A DNA stretch of 64,000 bases from Lumbricus rubellus (GCA_945859605.1 OX243812.1:52032342-52096341); one strand, 5' to 3'; numbered from the stretch's first letter, positions 1 through 11,866 are shown. Translations and numbers: made by a program. The notes: generated from the sequence alone by a model not told the origin.

Positions 1-59
1 TAAATTTAAGAATTTCTGATTTGGAAAGTGAATGACGTCGCTGGCAAGTGAAGACTCAA

Positions 60-235
60 TGTAAAATACTCATTTATGCAACCAATTTTAACGTGATTTT
101 ACCAAAAAAATGCTGAAAATGTGAAAAATCACGGAAAATCACGGTGCCGTGAATTTTGGGATTTTTGCTAAAGTATGCCGTGATTTTTTCACTTTTTGAC
201 CGTGATTTTGGGACTGCCCTAGTACTGGTTTGTTA
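60..235. repeat. AT-rich repeat with inverted ATCACGG motifs
   Basis: Two copies of AAAATCACGG near 124-145 are followed by CCGTGATTTT-type copies near 178-215 in the opposite sense, so the stretch can fold back. No coding potential is seen. It may be a decayed MITE, but no target duplication was found. Confidence 0.4.
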
Positions 236-344
236 CGAGATTTGAGGAGCTTGAAAAGTTGCGTTAGGCCTTTACTTCTGCAGCATGATGTTTTCAACGT
301 AGGCTATATTTAAATTCTGATTAGCCTATATAATTACTCCGTTT

Positions 345-1090
345 TCCCGCAGGGTGGGTTGTGTGGGGACAGGGTATCATGGCGGGGTGGGGTGAGGATT
401 GTGGGATGGTATGGTGCGGTGAGACCAAAGGTGAAAACTCAGTGAAACATTATTTTTTGCTATGAATTTCATGTGTTGACCTTTCGCGGAGTGGAGTCAT
501 GGAGGGGTGAGAGATGGGGTGGGTAGGCCTGAATTAGAGTGGAGTTGGGTGGGGGTCGGACGGTTGTGGTATGGGGTTGTAGTGTGCTGGGTGGGGTCAA
601 AGTGGGAAGGAAGAGCCAAGGTGAAAAACAAAGTAAAAATTTGTTTTTCATGAATTTCCTATGTTGCGCATTTTAAGAGGTGGGTCGAAGTGGAGGGTGG
701 GAATGGGGTGGAGTGGGCCGGAGTAGGGTGGAGGTGGGTTATAGATGGACGGTTGGGGTATGTGGTTGAAGTGGGCCGTGTGCGTTCGAAGTGAAGAGGA
801 GGTTTGACCGAGAAACCAAAAATTACTCCAGACATGTGGGACTGTGTGGGGGCAAAATTGGGGAAGGTGGATTAGGGTTGGGTTTTGTGGGTGAGGTGGG
901 TGGGTGGGGAATTGTTGTGGGACTTTGTGGAATACGGTCAGCGTAGTGGTTCGGTGGGACCGGTATGAAAACAAATTGAAACATTATTTTTCATAAATTT
1001 CATATGTGAGCATTTCATGGGGTTTGGTGGGGTGGAAGGGTGGGGCGAAATGGAATTTTGAGAATGGGGTGTGTAAAATTTGGGGTATAG
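345..1090. repeat. G-rich degenerate tandem repeat
   Basis: The plus strand is strongly G-rich and C-poor. A conserved sub-block (GGTGAAAA, then a T-rich run, then ATGAATTTC or ATAAATTTC) recurs near 429, 618 and 963, separated by GGGGTGG-type DNA. The spacing is about 189 and 345 bp, so units differ in length. Open frames on the minus strand are proline/threonine/histidine-rich translations of this repeat and are not credible genes. Confidence 0.7.
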
Positions 1091-1574
1091 GTAGGGTATT
1101 AACCTGTGTGATTCACACCTTTTAAAAAATTGTATATATGCATCATTTGGAAAAAGTTATACTTTTACTAATGCTTGATGCTTATGCTAGTCAAAGTGAC
1201 CCAACGTTCCACTTTGGGAACATATATATAATTTTTATATGAACAGAAAATAAATTATTTTTTTTACTAATTGCCTAGGTGGTAAACTGTATAATAACAA
1301 AGTTTAGAAGTGATAGAATGACTATTTCTGTGTCTGGGATAATAAAGGTTAAACTGATTTTACCAAAGATATTAGCCTAGTCTTTAACCACAGTATAAAA
1401 TTATTAATTAAAATTTAATCATTAATAATTAAAATTTGTTATCTATACTGTGATTTTACTGCGTTCAGCCACAGAATAAATACTATCCTGCATGCACTAC
1501 TGTTTTCGCTTGTCTTTATTTATTATTTTTTAGTAGGCCTACTAAACAGGAAAACATTTTAATTTGTATGATGG
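1091..1574. other. AT-rich intergenic DNA, nothing recognised
   Basis: No gene or RNA is recognised. A small fold-back of TTAAAATTTAAT-like sequence lies near 1404-1440. Confidence 0.5.
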
Positions 1575-1665
1575 TACACGCTATATTTTATTATCAATAT
1601 CATCCAATGTTCCGCAGTGCGTTTGCAGGCTGTTTAATAAAGTACATACATTTTTTACTTACATT
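1575..1665 (+). repeat. Retroposon 3' tail, copy 1
   Basis: The segment from ATCATCCAATGTTCC through GTTTGCAGGC to AATAAAGTA also occurs at 8340-8395. In the second copy it runs into a CTTA/CTCA microsatellite, as expected for the 3' tail of a SINE or LINE. Confidence 0.55.
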
Positions 1666-1780
1666 CCCATTCATGGACTGATCAGTGATCAATCATCGAT
1701 GAGCTGGAACGGTCGTTGGCTGGAATAATAATGCAATGAATCGCAATCGTAGGTCTAATCTTAAAATTTATCCAGCGCCC

Positions 1781-1895
1781 TGTAGAGTAGGCTTAATGGT
1801 TAACACGCTGGCCAAGAGTGAGGTAGCAGGTTCGAGCCCCCGTTGCTTTGTAGGTTGCTATCAGCGCCGTGTATTGCAGGCTGTTGGTATATTCA
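1781..1895 (+). repeat. tRNA-derived SINE, family 2, copy 1
   Basis: A box A-like stretch (TTAATGGTTAACACGCTGG) is followed about 35 bp later by a B box (GGTTCGAGCCCC, 1829-1840), then TTGTAGGTTGCTATCAGCGC. The same order and tail recur at 34641-34765, which supports a SINE rather than a functional tRNA gene. No cloverleaf can be drawn. Confidence 0.65.
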
Positions 1896-2572
1896 CAGTG
1901 TAGATGTTATCTATACTGTGGTATAGTTAATTTCGATGTTAATTACTAAGATTTCCGCATAACTTGTACATGGTGGTCTATACCATACAAGGTCGTTGGT
2001 CAATACAGTTTTATTATATCGTCTCATATGATTTTCCTTTCCCATACGGCGTCCTATAGGCCTATCTGTGTTATGTAAACGGTCAGCGAGATAAGATTCA
2101 AAACAATGAATACCAAGGTTGAGTCACAGACTGACAGATTAGGGCCTACAGCAACCGCTATCGATTTATTGAAAAGTACGATCAGGTAATTGTCCACAAA
2201 TTTTGTATGGGGTGGTCCATACATAGTTGACACATCAGCACCCCAGGAGGGCATGCTTTCCTTATTGCAGTCCTACATGTATGCTACTGTGAACTTTCTC
2301 CAGTGCTTCCAATTCCTGCCGGATATGAATTTGGTATTTGGATGCAACATTCCAAACATGTCCTGATCCATTCAAGTTCTGAGACTGCTCCTCAACAGTG
2401 CATTTTTACTGGTTCTAACCTTGACATGATTAAATCAGCTTAAAAATTATAAACCCAAGTTTTCTGATTTGATGCAGCTTTATCGCCAATTCACATCTAC
2501 CAAACAGCCTCCTTATTAAATAAAGCTCTTTCAAAGGGTGAGCAGCGATTTCTTTTACTTGTCAACCAGCCG

Positions 2573-2892
2573 TCAGTAGTCACAGCAAAAGCTTTTCAGA
2601 AGTAGACTCAGGGAGAAAAGGCAGGATTTGAGGGAAAAGATAGCGGTACTATCAGAGATAAAGGCAGAGCGAACTGATGGTGGAAGACATTCCATAGAGA
2701 AGGACCTATGCAGGCAAAGCAGTTGGGACGTAGGAAAAGAGAGGTCCAGCTGATCAGAGGATCTAATAGGATGCATGCAGCTAAGTGTTTCATCAGATCA
2801 CAAAGATACTTTGGAGCAAAGCAAGAAACAATGGAATCTTTAAAATCAAAACAAGAACTTTCAATTTTATATGAGCAAAGATGATCAGTCAT
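2573..2892 (-). pseudogene. Non-LTR retrotransposon C-terminal relic
   Basis: Two overlapping minus-strand frames together resemble the extreme C-terminus of non-LTR reverse transcriptases (a W-N-x-L-P-P-S-x-R type block followed by an F-K-x-x-L-K-x-x-L-F type block). Here the readable pieces include LPPSVRSAF and IFSLKSCLFS, and at least one frameshift separates the blocks. It is a dead 3' fragment. Comparable relics lie at 20.9-21.2, 22.2-22.4 and 31.9-32.2 kb. Confidence 0.5.
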
Positions 2893-3060
2893 GAATGTAG
2901 AGATGCATGAGAAAGCATCACCATACTATAAAGGATCTGATGCAGATGCATAAGTGTTGTTCAGAAAAACAAACAAAACAGACAGAATAGTTTCATATCA
3001 TTTATGCATTGGCATTTCTCAACCAAAGTCTGCAACATTTGCTCAACAGTATGTAAACGT

Positions 3061-6000
3061 TTACTGGGCCTTTTTGCCCCCACCACCCTGTGCCTTAAGG
3101 ACCTTCATGACAATCTTCTGCTCTTCAATAAGGAAGGCTCGAACAATTCTGAAAAAACCACAAGAATTTAATGTTACCCCCAATTTACCAGGTTTACACA
3201 ACATTTACAATTAAATACCATAACATACGGAAAGTAAAAATGACAAATTAATATAGCATTACACTTTTATAAAAAATAAGGTCTTTGTAAGATAGTCAAA
3301 GTTCATGAAAATAATTTGAACAGATAGGATGCTCTATCATGGTCATCACATATCCATCACGTATTAAAGTATTAATGTAAAAACTCAACACGGTTGAAAT
3401 AAACTAAGCGTTTAATCCCCTAAATTTAACTTAGATGATTAACCCATAAATTTCGACATAGATCTGTTAAGTAGAGGTTACATGTAGCCATCAAGTCAGT
3501 ACTACACTTTGTCTAAAAAAAGTCGATCACTCCACACCCTAAAGACCTGTGATACACCACTGACAACTCTGAAAGACGGCAAATAAGCATTGGAAGGTTT
3601 CCAGTTAAGTTTAACCCCTTCACTGCCGTGTGCTCAGTTTGTAAATCCATTCCAGATGCACCGAAAATGCCAATAGAAATTAATCAACACAGAGCGCAAA
3701 ATTAAAACACATGATTTAAATACAAAAATCCTTACAAATCACACAACTTGTAATCTGACTTGAAAAAAACTGTATGAAATCTACCGTTCTCTGACGCATT
3801 TGTGGCAACGAGATCCGCCGTATGTTCGGGTCACACTCTTCAGACGCTTCGACATTCGGCAACGCTCAAGTGGCCTTGATGGGGTGATCTAAAAGATAAA
3901 AATAACATTCAGGGTAACGATTATTAGCAACATGCTCACATCTAGTCATCAATCCATTAAAATAAGACATTGTTTTAAAACTGAATAACATTGCTGCAGC
4001 TTAACCCTTTAATGCCGGAGGGTATAGGATTTCCCATACCATTTACTACCATCTCGGCATTAAAGGGTTAATTAGAAGGTCAAAACCGATCACCAAGAGC
4101 ATCTAGCATAGCTCTTTCTTTAAACCTACAAATTAATTTTAAATGCTCCGTGAAAATATTAATTATTTATCAAGATATCTCTTCCAATCTATGAACACAA
4201 GTGGCAACTATGTGCAGTAGAGTTCAAATGCACAAGCAATGGTTGCGTATTAAACCACCTGAAGAGAACAATTACAGAAGATCAAACACACAAATGTCTA
4301 CCTAGTACCATTGCTTTCTTATTAGTCAGTGCAGAAGAAATTAAATTTAAATAAATCTGTAATCATAATTTAGCTACATTACAGAAAATAAGCAAATCTC
4401 AATATCAAAATACAACTTAGCAAAAAAATTATGTAATTGCCAAATAAATCAACTCCGTGAGACACATTTGTAATCGTGGAATCGAGAAACTACTCCAGGA
4501 TTACACTCCATAGTACAAATCACTGCAATAAACGAATGAAAACCATACATTAAACTACAACATTTTGGTCTGTACGAATCTTCAACTTTTCAGAAAATGC
4601 CAAGTAAAGTGAGTGCTGCTGCACTCTCAGAATGCAACTTTAGGAAAACTTACGCCCTGGAGTTTGCGCTTGCAGTCACCGCATTTTGGAACGCTGCCCA
4701 ACTTCTTCTTGTAATGATAGACAAGCTTTCCACCTATTTCAGGGAGAAACAAAGATTATGTACAGGTATGAACACAAAAAAGAAATAATTCACAAAAATC
4801 AGTGCATGCTAACTAAAGATAATGAAAATTTCAATAAATAAAATACTTTGCATTTTGCAGTTCAGACTTGTAAATCAAATAAAAATTGGATTTTTTTACA
4901 GTACTAGAACATGTCCTCGTTTCTCTGTCCTGCAAGCTAGGACCTACCACAGCTAAAACATGAACATTTGCTCTAATTCCAATGTTCACAAAGTACTTTT
5001 AGTGCTCAAAGAAATATTTTAGATAGAGTGTAGGCATAGCTCTAAAAGAAGTAAACGCCACACCACTACGACAGAGAAGGCTCAATTCCCTATAGTTGCA
5101 GCACAGGAGCATGAAACCAAGAGAACACAGATGTTCTTGGAAACCTGAAGTCAGGCAGCATAGCCCTCACAGCTAAATTAGGGGCAAGGCCTATCTGACT
5201 TGGCCATATTCTATATAATGCAGATGAATGCAAGTGAATTCTGAAAAACAATTGTATGTCCAGTTTACATACCTGGTGTCTTGGTTCTGTTTATAGTGTT
5301 TCAATGCATCACACAGAAAAAAAACAAATCAAACAGGATCAATTAGACATACAAAGCTTTTAAAAGAAAGAAGGAGCACAAACAAAATTATAATAAATTT
5401 TATACGGTTCCTAGAAAATTATACCTTAGTTTTCGCAAATAAACCAGACCCTGATGTTTTACAAATCCGAGTATGGCATTAAACCTTTGTGAAACGAGGT
5501 CACTTCCAAAGCAAGAAATGGACAAAATGCATATCTCACATCAAAACACTTTAGGAAATTTTCAAGTTTTTCAGAATGGTGAGTTTTCAACCAGCCATGT
5601 CACATCTCCATCGTCGCTTCGCAGACAGTTGGCTACACAAAATAGATCGTCACTGCTCAATGTCTCCCGTCGTAAACCGCAATCAGCAGGCATGCGCCCA
5701 CGAGTTCAGTCCATTGCGAGCCATTGTCAAGTCATGAATCCTCGGTCTATCTCATCCTTTGACCCTTTCCACAAGACCCGTCATCAGACTGTTCTCGATG
5801 CTATCGTGCGGCTGTCTTATGATGTGGCCAACCAGTCATAGAAAAACAATATATAGCTAATACCAGACAGTGACAGAATTGAGCACTGTAATCAAGGCAC
5901 AAAATGAAAATATGTATGTAATCCAGCAACCATCTGTAACAACGTGCCTTCTCCCGAAGTTTCACTTTTAATATAAGGAAGCATGTATTGCAGAGACACT

Positions 6001-6629
6001 TGAGTAAGCCCTTAGGGCCTTCGCTTACAATTATGCATAGTCGTGAACTTCTGAACTTCAGATGGATCCCAAGTTGTCATAAAACAGAAGCATGGCAAGG
6101 TTAGTTAGCATCACTGCTATTTCTAGCACGATTGTATGCAAGAGAATGCATGCCCAAAGGAACCAATGGTCATAGTAACTGATCACAAATAAAAAGCAAA
6201 GATCTTCTGCTTATGTTGAGCAAATTTATCTAGTTGAATAAATTACTTGCAGTGCAGTTCAGATTTTGAAGTCAACCAAGTAAATGTTTCACAGACATCA
6301 CTTTCATACCCCGGTGTATGCACACCCAGGATTGACTTACTGACATTCCTTTACCAATGATGCTCTCTTGTGCGTTTGACACAGTGGGTCCAGCGGGTGT
6401 GCACTGCTGTGCGGTAAACCGCACGTGGAAAAATAGTGGCACTAGCATTCATACCGAAATAATCGGACAACACAATTGCTCAGCAACCACACAAATAATG
6501 ACAACGTTCAAATAATATTAAAAAATCGACAATCCCCATAAGCACTGGATAATGTTTCACTTACATTTTGCGCCGATTTGAGTTGGTGTTGTAACTCAAC
6601 CTTCGCCTCAGAGTAAGCCTTTGCACCAT
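3061..6629 (-). CDS. rpl34: Ribosomal protein eL34 (RPL34), five coding exons
   Basis: This encodes a component of the large cytosolic ribosomal subunit. Coding exons on the minus strand are 6629-6565, 5286-5273 (14 nt), 4733-4654, 3888-3785 and 3148-3061, joined in phase with GT-AG borders. They give 116 residues against 117 in human. The start MVQRLTLRRRLSYNT, the block TYGGSRCHKCVRER and the block RAFLIEEQKIVMKVLKAQ are family hallmarks. Two CxxC pairs (PKCGDCKRK, SRCHKCVRE) are the zinc-binding cysteines of the family. The ATG exon carries 25 nt of 5' UTR and is preceded by a TTTTAG acceptor at 6655-6660, so a further 5' non-coding exon must lie upstream; it was not located. The C-terminal tail after KAQ is glycine/lysine-rich. 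Introns hold a TTAA mini-MITE (4001-4071) and an unexplained GC-richer block (5578-5841). Confidence 0.95.
4001..4071. mobile_element. 71-bp TTAA-flanked palindromic mini-MITE
   Basis: It begins TTAACCCTTTAATGCCGG and ends CGGCATTAAAGGGTTAA, a near-perfect inverted repeat bounded by TTAA, the piggyBac target. It is too short to code. It sits in the rpl34 intron between the 3785-3888 and 4654-4733 exons. A second example lies at 36599-36674, and a one-sided match (TTAACCCCTTCACTGCCG) starts at 3611. Confidence 0.65.
5578..5841. other. GC-richer block inside an rpl34 intron
   Basis: This 264-bp block is visibly richer in G+C than the surrounding intron and stays open on the plus strand as part of a 122-codon frame, opposite to rpl34. 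No protein family is recognised. Ribosomal protein introns often carry snoRNAs; on the minus strand there is a CTGATGA (near 5783) and a CTGA about 70 nt on, but no convincing terminal stem or guide, so no snoRNA is called. Confidence 0.3.
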
Positions 6630-6654
6630 CTTAATGTTGGCAAATGGTCTTCAC

Positions 6655-7575
6655 CTAAAATATGAAATAAATAAATTAAAATTTCCGTTGTATTTAGAAT
6701 TCTTTATTTCCTTGTGTCTAGTGAAATAAATATGAAATTGGCCATTTAATAGATTGTGACAGATTTAATCGTGAAAATTTAAAACGCCAACACACCTCAA
6801 AACAGTAACAGGAAAAGGAAGAAAGAGTGGTTGAGAAAGAAGATCAAGTAATGCCATAAAAGACTGTAAATAAACAGGATACATTCGCAATGTACACCAA
6901 TACATCAAATATTCTAGCCCAAGCACATGATGCCACCATGCGAGTATTATTGAGACGGAGTAGGCCTAAATTAAACTTTGTTAGACTGCACGAAAAAGGA
7001 AAGGGAAAAGTAGGTTAAGTAACGCCTTTGAGTATATTATAGCCACAAAATGGAAAGATGGAGCAGCTGTTTGAAAAGTAAAAATTCATAAAAACTAAAT
7101 ATTGCAATCAAACACCATTTTAATTCTCAAAATTAGCGATTGTGCTAGGCCTAGGCTATGGAAGTCTTCTCCGTGGTTTCAAACTGTGGCTTTTTTCTTT
7201 TTAGTTGCTATAAACTCTAAAGTATCGAAGTTTCGATTCCGAGTAGGCCTACATGTTTAGCAAAACCTTCAAAACCCATTCCATAGTTTTATGCATAGGC
7301 CTAGATTTTGGCTGGGGTGAGAGTTGAATTTTCTAGCTAACATCAGTTAACATGATAAACTAGTCTAATAATAAGTGTAGGGTTTCTGTCTGCTTCTACT
7401 GCTTGGATATGCTTTATGCAGTCATGGTAACAACGTTTACAAAATTTGAAAGCCGAGAGCCGATTACTTTTGCTTACTTACTTAAAGCCTACATCATAGT
7501 TACAAGGAGTGCGAGTAAATTAGCACATTTTTGGGCTTGTAATTTAAATTATCTATGTAGGGCGCCATTCCTAAG
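6655..7575. other. Upstream flank of rpl34
   Basis: It should contain the rpl34 promoter and non-coding first exon. A pyrimidine run on the minus strand near 6990-7012 (CTTTTCCCTTTCCTTTTTCG) resembles the start of ribosomal protein mRNAs, but no matching splice donor was found next to it. Two TAGGCCTA-type palindromes occur near 7147 and 7245. Confidence 0.3.
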
Positions 7576-7583
7576 CCTACAGG

Positions 7584-7966
7584 CAGTGATGCCACAGCTG
7601 TGTTTTTCCACCTAGATCTGTGTTTTTTTGCTTTCGTCTGTGTTTCTGGGTTTTTTGGGGAAAATCTGTGTTTTTTTCCGTTTTCGTCTGGGTTTCTGGT
7701 TTTTTTTGGGAAAATCTGTGTTTTTGTCCGTTTTTGTTTGGGTTTCTGGGTTTTTAACTTTTCGGACCGGATGAGTAAAAAAAAAAAAAGGTCATCAATT
7801 TTTTTGTCGGCAAAAATAGAATTAAAAAAAAAAAAAAAGGTCATCAACTTTTTGCCGGCGAAAATATAAAATTTTCTTTACTTTTCGGCCGGGCGACGTC
7901 TGTGTTTTTCTGTGTTTTTTTTAAAGGAAATCTATGTTTTTTTCTGAAACCTCAGTGGCAACACTG
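7584..7966. mobile_element. hAT-type MITE (383 bp), 8-bp target duplication
   Basis: The ends CAGTGATGCCAC and GTGGCAACACTG are inverted copies of each other. CCTACAGG is present immediately outside both ends (7576-7583, 7967-7974), an 8-bp duplication as made by hAT transposases. The interior is T-rich and holds two tandem units of the GACTAAAAAAAGGTCATCAAC-type motif near 7765-7865. No transposase is present. A sister copy with its own duplication lies at 13858-14198. Confidence 0.85.
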
Positions 7967-8339
7967 CCTACAGGTATTACATAATAGGCTAGCCTACTGA
8001 AATGCAAAGTTTGTAAGCTGGTGTATTTTGCAATTTGTGTTGGTTAAAACATGGTTTTATTGGAATAGTATCAGTAGGCCTACGTACAGTACGTCTATTT
8101 ATTGTTATTCTCCAATGGTTTAGCCTAGGCCAACTTGTTCAGATTTGCCTGTTGCTTTTTTCAGTGGACAAACGTTCACAAGATGATAATTGCTTGAGGA
8201 TTCAACTCCCGGGTATTTCTCTGAGGAACCCACAGTAAAGTCTTCATTGCATACCCGAACTCCACATAACTCAACGTCTGATTCCTCTGCGTTGAATTGC
8301 ATATTTCGAATTTTTACGATTGCACACTTTGTATTCTGT

Positions 8340-8492
8340 TCTCATCCAATGTTCCTGCAGTGTGTTTGCAGGCGGTTAAATAAAGTAACACTTACTTACT
8401 TACTTACTCACTCACTCACTCACTCACTCACTCACTCACTCACTCACTCACTCACTCACTCACATACTTACTTACTTACTTACTTACTTACT
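8340..8492 (+). repeat. Retroposon 3' tail, copy 2, with CTTA/CTCA microsatellite
   Basis: The tail (TCATCCAATGTTCC...GTTTGCAGGC...AATAAAGTA) matches 1575-1665 and runs into a compound tetranucleotide array: CTTA, then about fifteen CTCA, then CTTA again. Confidence 0.7.
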
Positions 8493-10511
8493 AACTGGAA
8501 CTTACACAGATAGGCCACAGTATGAGAATTATAAGAAAAATAACTAGAGGAGGGGTAAGACATTGATTTATGTGGAGTTTGAGTGTGCAGCAAGGACTTT
8601 ACCATGGTATCCTAAGAAAGACAATGGGGGGGGGGGGGCGGGGTTGTCGGGTGCCAATTCTCATCCTGCATACATACTTAAGTCCGTTGCCCATAAGTCT
8701 GTAGTCAAATTCAATGAATACCACAACTGAAATAGCCAAACTGAAATGTTGTAAACCTGTGTGCACCAGAGGCTGAAAATATGCCAGTGAATTAATATAT
8801 GGCCTATGAAGTCATTGTGATTCATCAGCGTAATTATGTACTTTGTTATTAACTATATTCACCAATAGCATGCTCAATTATTTTCTCTTTTTAGTTGCAC
8901 CCTGTGAGTCTTGTGACATCGGGGGGGGGGGGGGGGGGAGAGAGGGTGGACAGCAAAATTGAGGTACGTTGTAATTTGACAGCAAAATTGAGGTTGTAAT
9001 TCATACTGTTTCAACTTACCGGTACTTGATGTTGTTATTACTGCGGCAGGTAATTTGAGGCAATTAGCTATTTCTTTTGTAATCAGGGCCATGCATTACT
9101 TTTATTTTATTCTGTATTTTTTCAATAACAATTCTGTGAATTCCCATAACTGCTTAATAAAATAGATCTGCAGTTCCAATCTGCATTTAAAGAGAGGCAC
9201 AATTAGTTTAAAATCAAGAGGATGGTGCACATTGGTACAGTACATATCTTGATTCGATTCTGTCAGAAATTCTGAAGCTAATTAAGCTTATAATTAATTA
9301 GTGGCATCGGTTGTTTTCCTGGCTCTGAATTCACTGAAGAGTTCAATCAGTACTTTGTTATACAGATTATTCTACACTTCTGCTATAGATTCCTTCTAAG
9401 GTCATGTTTTGTAAACTGTTTATAAAGAATCTTTTTTCCTTGTTATTCATATTTTTCTCTGTGATCTTGAAGTGAAAGTGGTGCCAATGTGGTAAGGTTG
9501 TGTCAATGAAGTTGCAGTGACTGGTAACCAATAAAACTCGTTTAAGTGTTAATGATGGAACCTACTACTACCACTACTCTATAACTACTCTACTATCTGT
9601 GTCTCTGTATCTTAGACAATTCAAATCTTATTGGTTCAATTACATGTATTTACATAATTACATTACACATTATCTTTACACAGGTGGTGTGGTGGCAGAA
9701 CTCTTAGTGTTTAGTAATTACAGTGGAAGGTGCCCAATGCATGCAATTACCTTTTGATTCTGTGTGGGGTTCAAATCCTGGATTGTCATTAACAAACAAC
9801 TGTTTGGCATGCAATGTAGCCCTTAATAAGGGGGAAAGATGTTTCCATCAATCCCAGGCTTATCAGCTTTCAATCCACAGTTTCAAGGAACAGGACTTTG
9901 ATATAACTGCTCCTCACTGGCGAATGTGTTGTGTAGCAAATGAGCAGTTACCCATGCAGTCTTCTGTCATCAGTTGCATCAGCTTAATTGGGTAGTTTAA
10001 TTTAACAGTTACGGGTATTATGTACTAAAAGTATTAGTATGAATTTCTCACTAAGTCATGTTTCAGTATAACCGTGTGTGCCTCTAACATGACTGAATGC
10101 TCATCTCGACACTTTCTGAAGTAATTGTTAATTGCATGGAAAATTCAAAAAAAACTGTTCAAAGTTAAGTTTTTAATATGTGACAGACATAATCGACACC
10201 AAACAACAATAACCACGTCAAGACGTTAACTATCGAATGGTCATGCAAATGCATTTCAAATGGAAAGCTTGAATAAGAAATAAAACTGAAATTGCAAGTA
10301 TGTCAGCGTCCAATGAAGTAGAACGTTATCATGTTGCAAAGTACAATGCAGATTCACATTAAATCTCACATGATTAAACAGAACAATTCATTGTGATGTA
10401 CAATTATACAGTTGTGCATAATAAACTAATGAGATAACATTTCTTCAATGTGATAACTAAAACCCACTGTGGCAGCAAAAATCTAGCTCCATGGTCAACT
10501 GATGAACACAT
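8493..10511. other. Intergenic DNA with scattered repeats
   Basis: No host gene is recognised. It contains a degenerate copy of the CCAGNGTGAGAATTGC-ended repeat (about 8565-8670, including a G run), a second G run at 8922-8939, and a B box-like GGTTCAAATCC near 9768 downstream of a possible A box, perhaps an old SINE. The 90-codon open frame at 9723-9995 shows no family features. Confidence 0.4.
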
Positions 10512-10517
10512 TTTATT
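10512..10517 (-). terminator. Candidate polyadenylation signal of the ependymin-related gene
   Basis: AATAAA on the minus strand about 430 nt beyond the stop codon at 10948. This would imply a ~430-450 nt 3' UTR. No transcript evidence is available. Confidence 0.4.
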
Positions 10518-10947
10518 AATTTTATCAAAATTAATTGACGTTACTGAATGGGAAGACCTTATTATTTGATGAAAATGTCATACGTGTATGTTTTTGATGA
10601 TCAACTAACTGTCTATTCCTGATTCTGTTCAGTTAAGGGGCATGCATGCATGAAAATGTTGGGAATTGCAGGCGATAGATCTGGCAGCATGTTTATGCAC
10701 TGTAACCGAAGCTTTTAAAATAGCTGAAAACCAGCAACTTTATCGTCAACAGAATACAAGAACATTGTATAAGCATTTGATCAAGTTTAAGTTTTCGTAA
10801 GCAGAATATACATAGTGAAAAACGAAATATCGTTGCGGATACATATTTGAGAGTGCACAGATTGTCTGATGATGGATGATGAGCTGGTACTCCACTCCAC
10901 TTCACAAAATGCTCTGGCTTCCATTTCCACGACTGGCCATCATCAAC

Positions 10948-11817
10948 TTACTCGGGAATGGTGACGTATCTCTGGATGATGGTTGAGAAGTCGATGTTCT
11001 CATCAAACAGGAGGGTGTCATCGGCTTTCTTGCAGTAGGACGGTGGTGTGAAGACAGACGGATCGCGAATCGATGTCGCGAAGTTGGTGTACAGCGCTCC
11101 GAAGGTGACCACCTGGGCTCGTTTCTTGCGGTCCTCATCCTCCTCGCCCTCAACGGTCATCCTCGGACGGATGAAGGCCTTCTCGCCGACCAGGATCGGG
11201 ACACAATTGCCGGGGGTCAGCACGACGCTTCCGGCGACAATTGCCCGACGATCGCGGACGAGGTAGCCCCAGGACTGGCTGCGGAGGGCTCCGGCACCGG
11301 CGCCGAGGGTGTAGGTCGCCTGCAGGGTGGAGTTCTGGGGCAGGCACATCGGACGGAACTGGGCTTTCGGCAGCACCTTCTTGAAGCACTTGGAGGCCGC
11401 CTTCGAGAAGGCGTATACAGTGGCGCTGTTGTTGGTGCTGAAGAGGATGATGTAGGAGATCTTGGTGGCGTTGCGTCGTGGGCCGCGGGGCACCGTCACA
11501 TCCTCGGCCACTCGTCGGTTGTTCTGGTCGACGTAGGCAGTCTCCGCGAAGCGAATCGACCGACCCTCCTGCTTCTTTCCGCCCTCTCGTCTCACCTCCG
11601 AGAACAGGGTCGCAGTCCAGGTCTTCGGCAGGCAGCAGCCTTGAGCTTCCAGGTTCTGGTCATCCTCATCCGGCACGGGCTGCGTGTCCCAGTAGGCGAG
11701 GCTGTCCAACGGCGAGATGCCATCTCCAGCAGGCCACATTGGGTCGACATCGTCGAAGTCTTGCTGGGCGTGAAGCCCGGTCACGGCCAGAACGGCCACC
11801 AACAGGAAGGAAACCAT
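10948..11817 (-). CDS. Secreted ependymin-related protein, intronless
   Basis: This is a 289-residue secreted glycoprotein of the ependymin-related (EPDR) family, which is lumenal or extracellular and thought to bind hydrophobic ligands. A signal peptide is clear (MVSFLLVAVLAVTGLHA, cleavage near residue 17-18), followed by an acidic, probably flexible stretch to about residue 59. The family core follows: CCLPKTW with C61/C62, then C144, C158, C205 and C262. The block IRDPSVFTPPSYC near residues 250-262 matches the DPSVFTPPS signature of EPDR1 very closely. N-glycosylation sequons occur at N116, N129 and N162. An acidic-basic insert (EGEEDEDRKKR) near 223-233 could be a furin-like cleavage or a surface loop. 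The frame is complete with no intron. GC content is higher than in the flanks. The exact paralogue cannot be assigned. Confidence 0.9.
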   Translation of the reverse strand: MVSFLLVAVLAVTGLHAQQDFDDVDPMWPAGDGISPLDSLAYWDTQPVPDEDDQNLEAQGCCLPKTWTATLFSEVRREGGKKQEGRSIRFAETAYVDQNNRRVAEDVTVPRGPRRNATKISYIILFSTNNSATVYAFSKAASKCFKKVLPKAQFRPMCLPQNSTLQATYTLGAGAGALRSQSWGYLVRDRRAIVAGSVVLTPGNCVPILVGEKAFIRPRMTVEGEEDEDRKKRAQVVTFGALYTNFATSIRDPSVFTPPSYCKKADDTLLFDENIDFSTIIQRYVTIPE

Positions 11818-11866
11818 TTTGGAAACCGTAGAGATAACTGCGCGTCAGTGTAAACACCACAAGATC

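Noticed and set aside
469..974. Proline/threonine/histidine-rich frames on the minus strand
   Set aside because: They are translations of the G-rich tandem repeat; no family features.
3905..3955. Possible box C/D snoRNA in an rpl34 intron (TGATGA and CTGA on the minus strand)
   Set aside because: Only about 40 nt between boxes, box C lacks the purine, and no terminal stem.
5473..5841. 122-codon plus-strand frame inside rpl34
   Set aside because: It lies in an rpl34 intron, antisense, with no recognisable domain.
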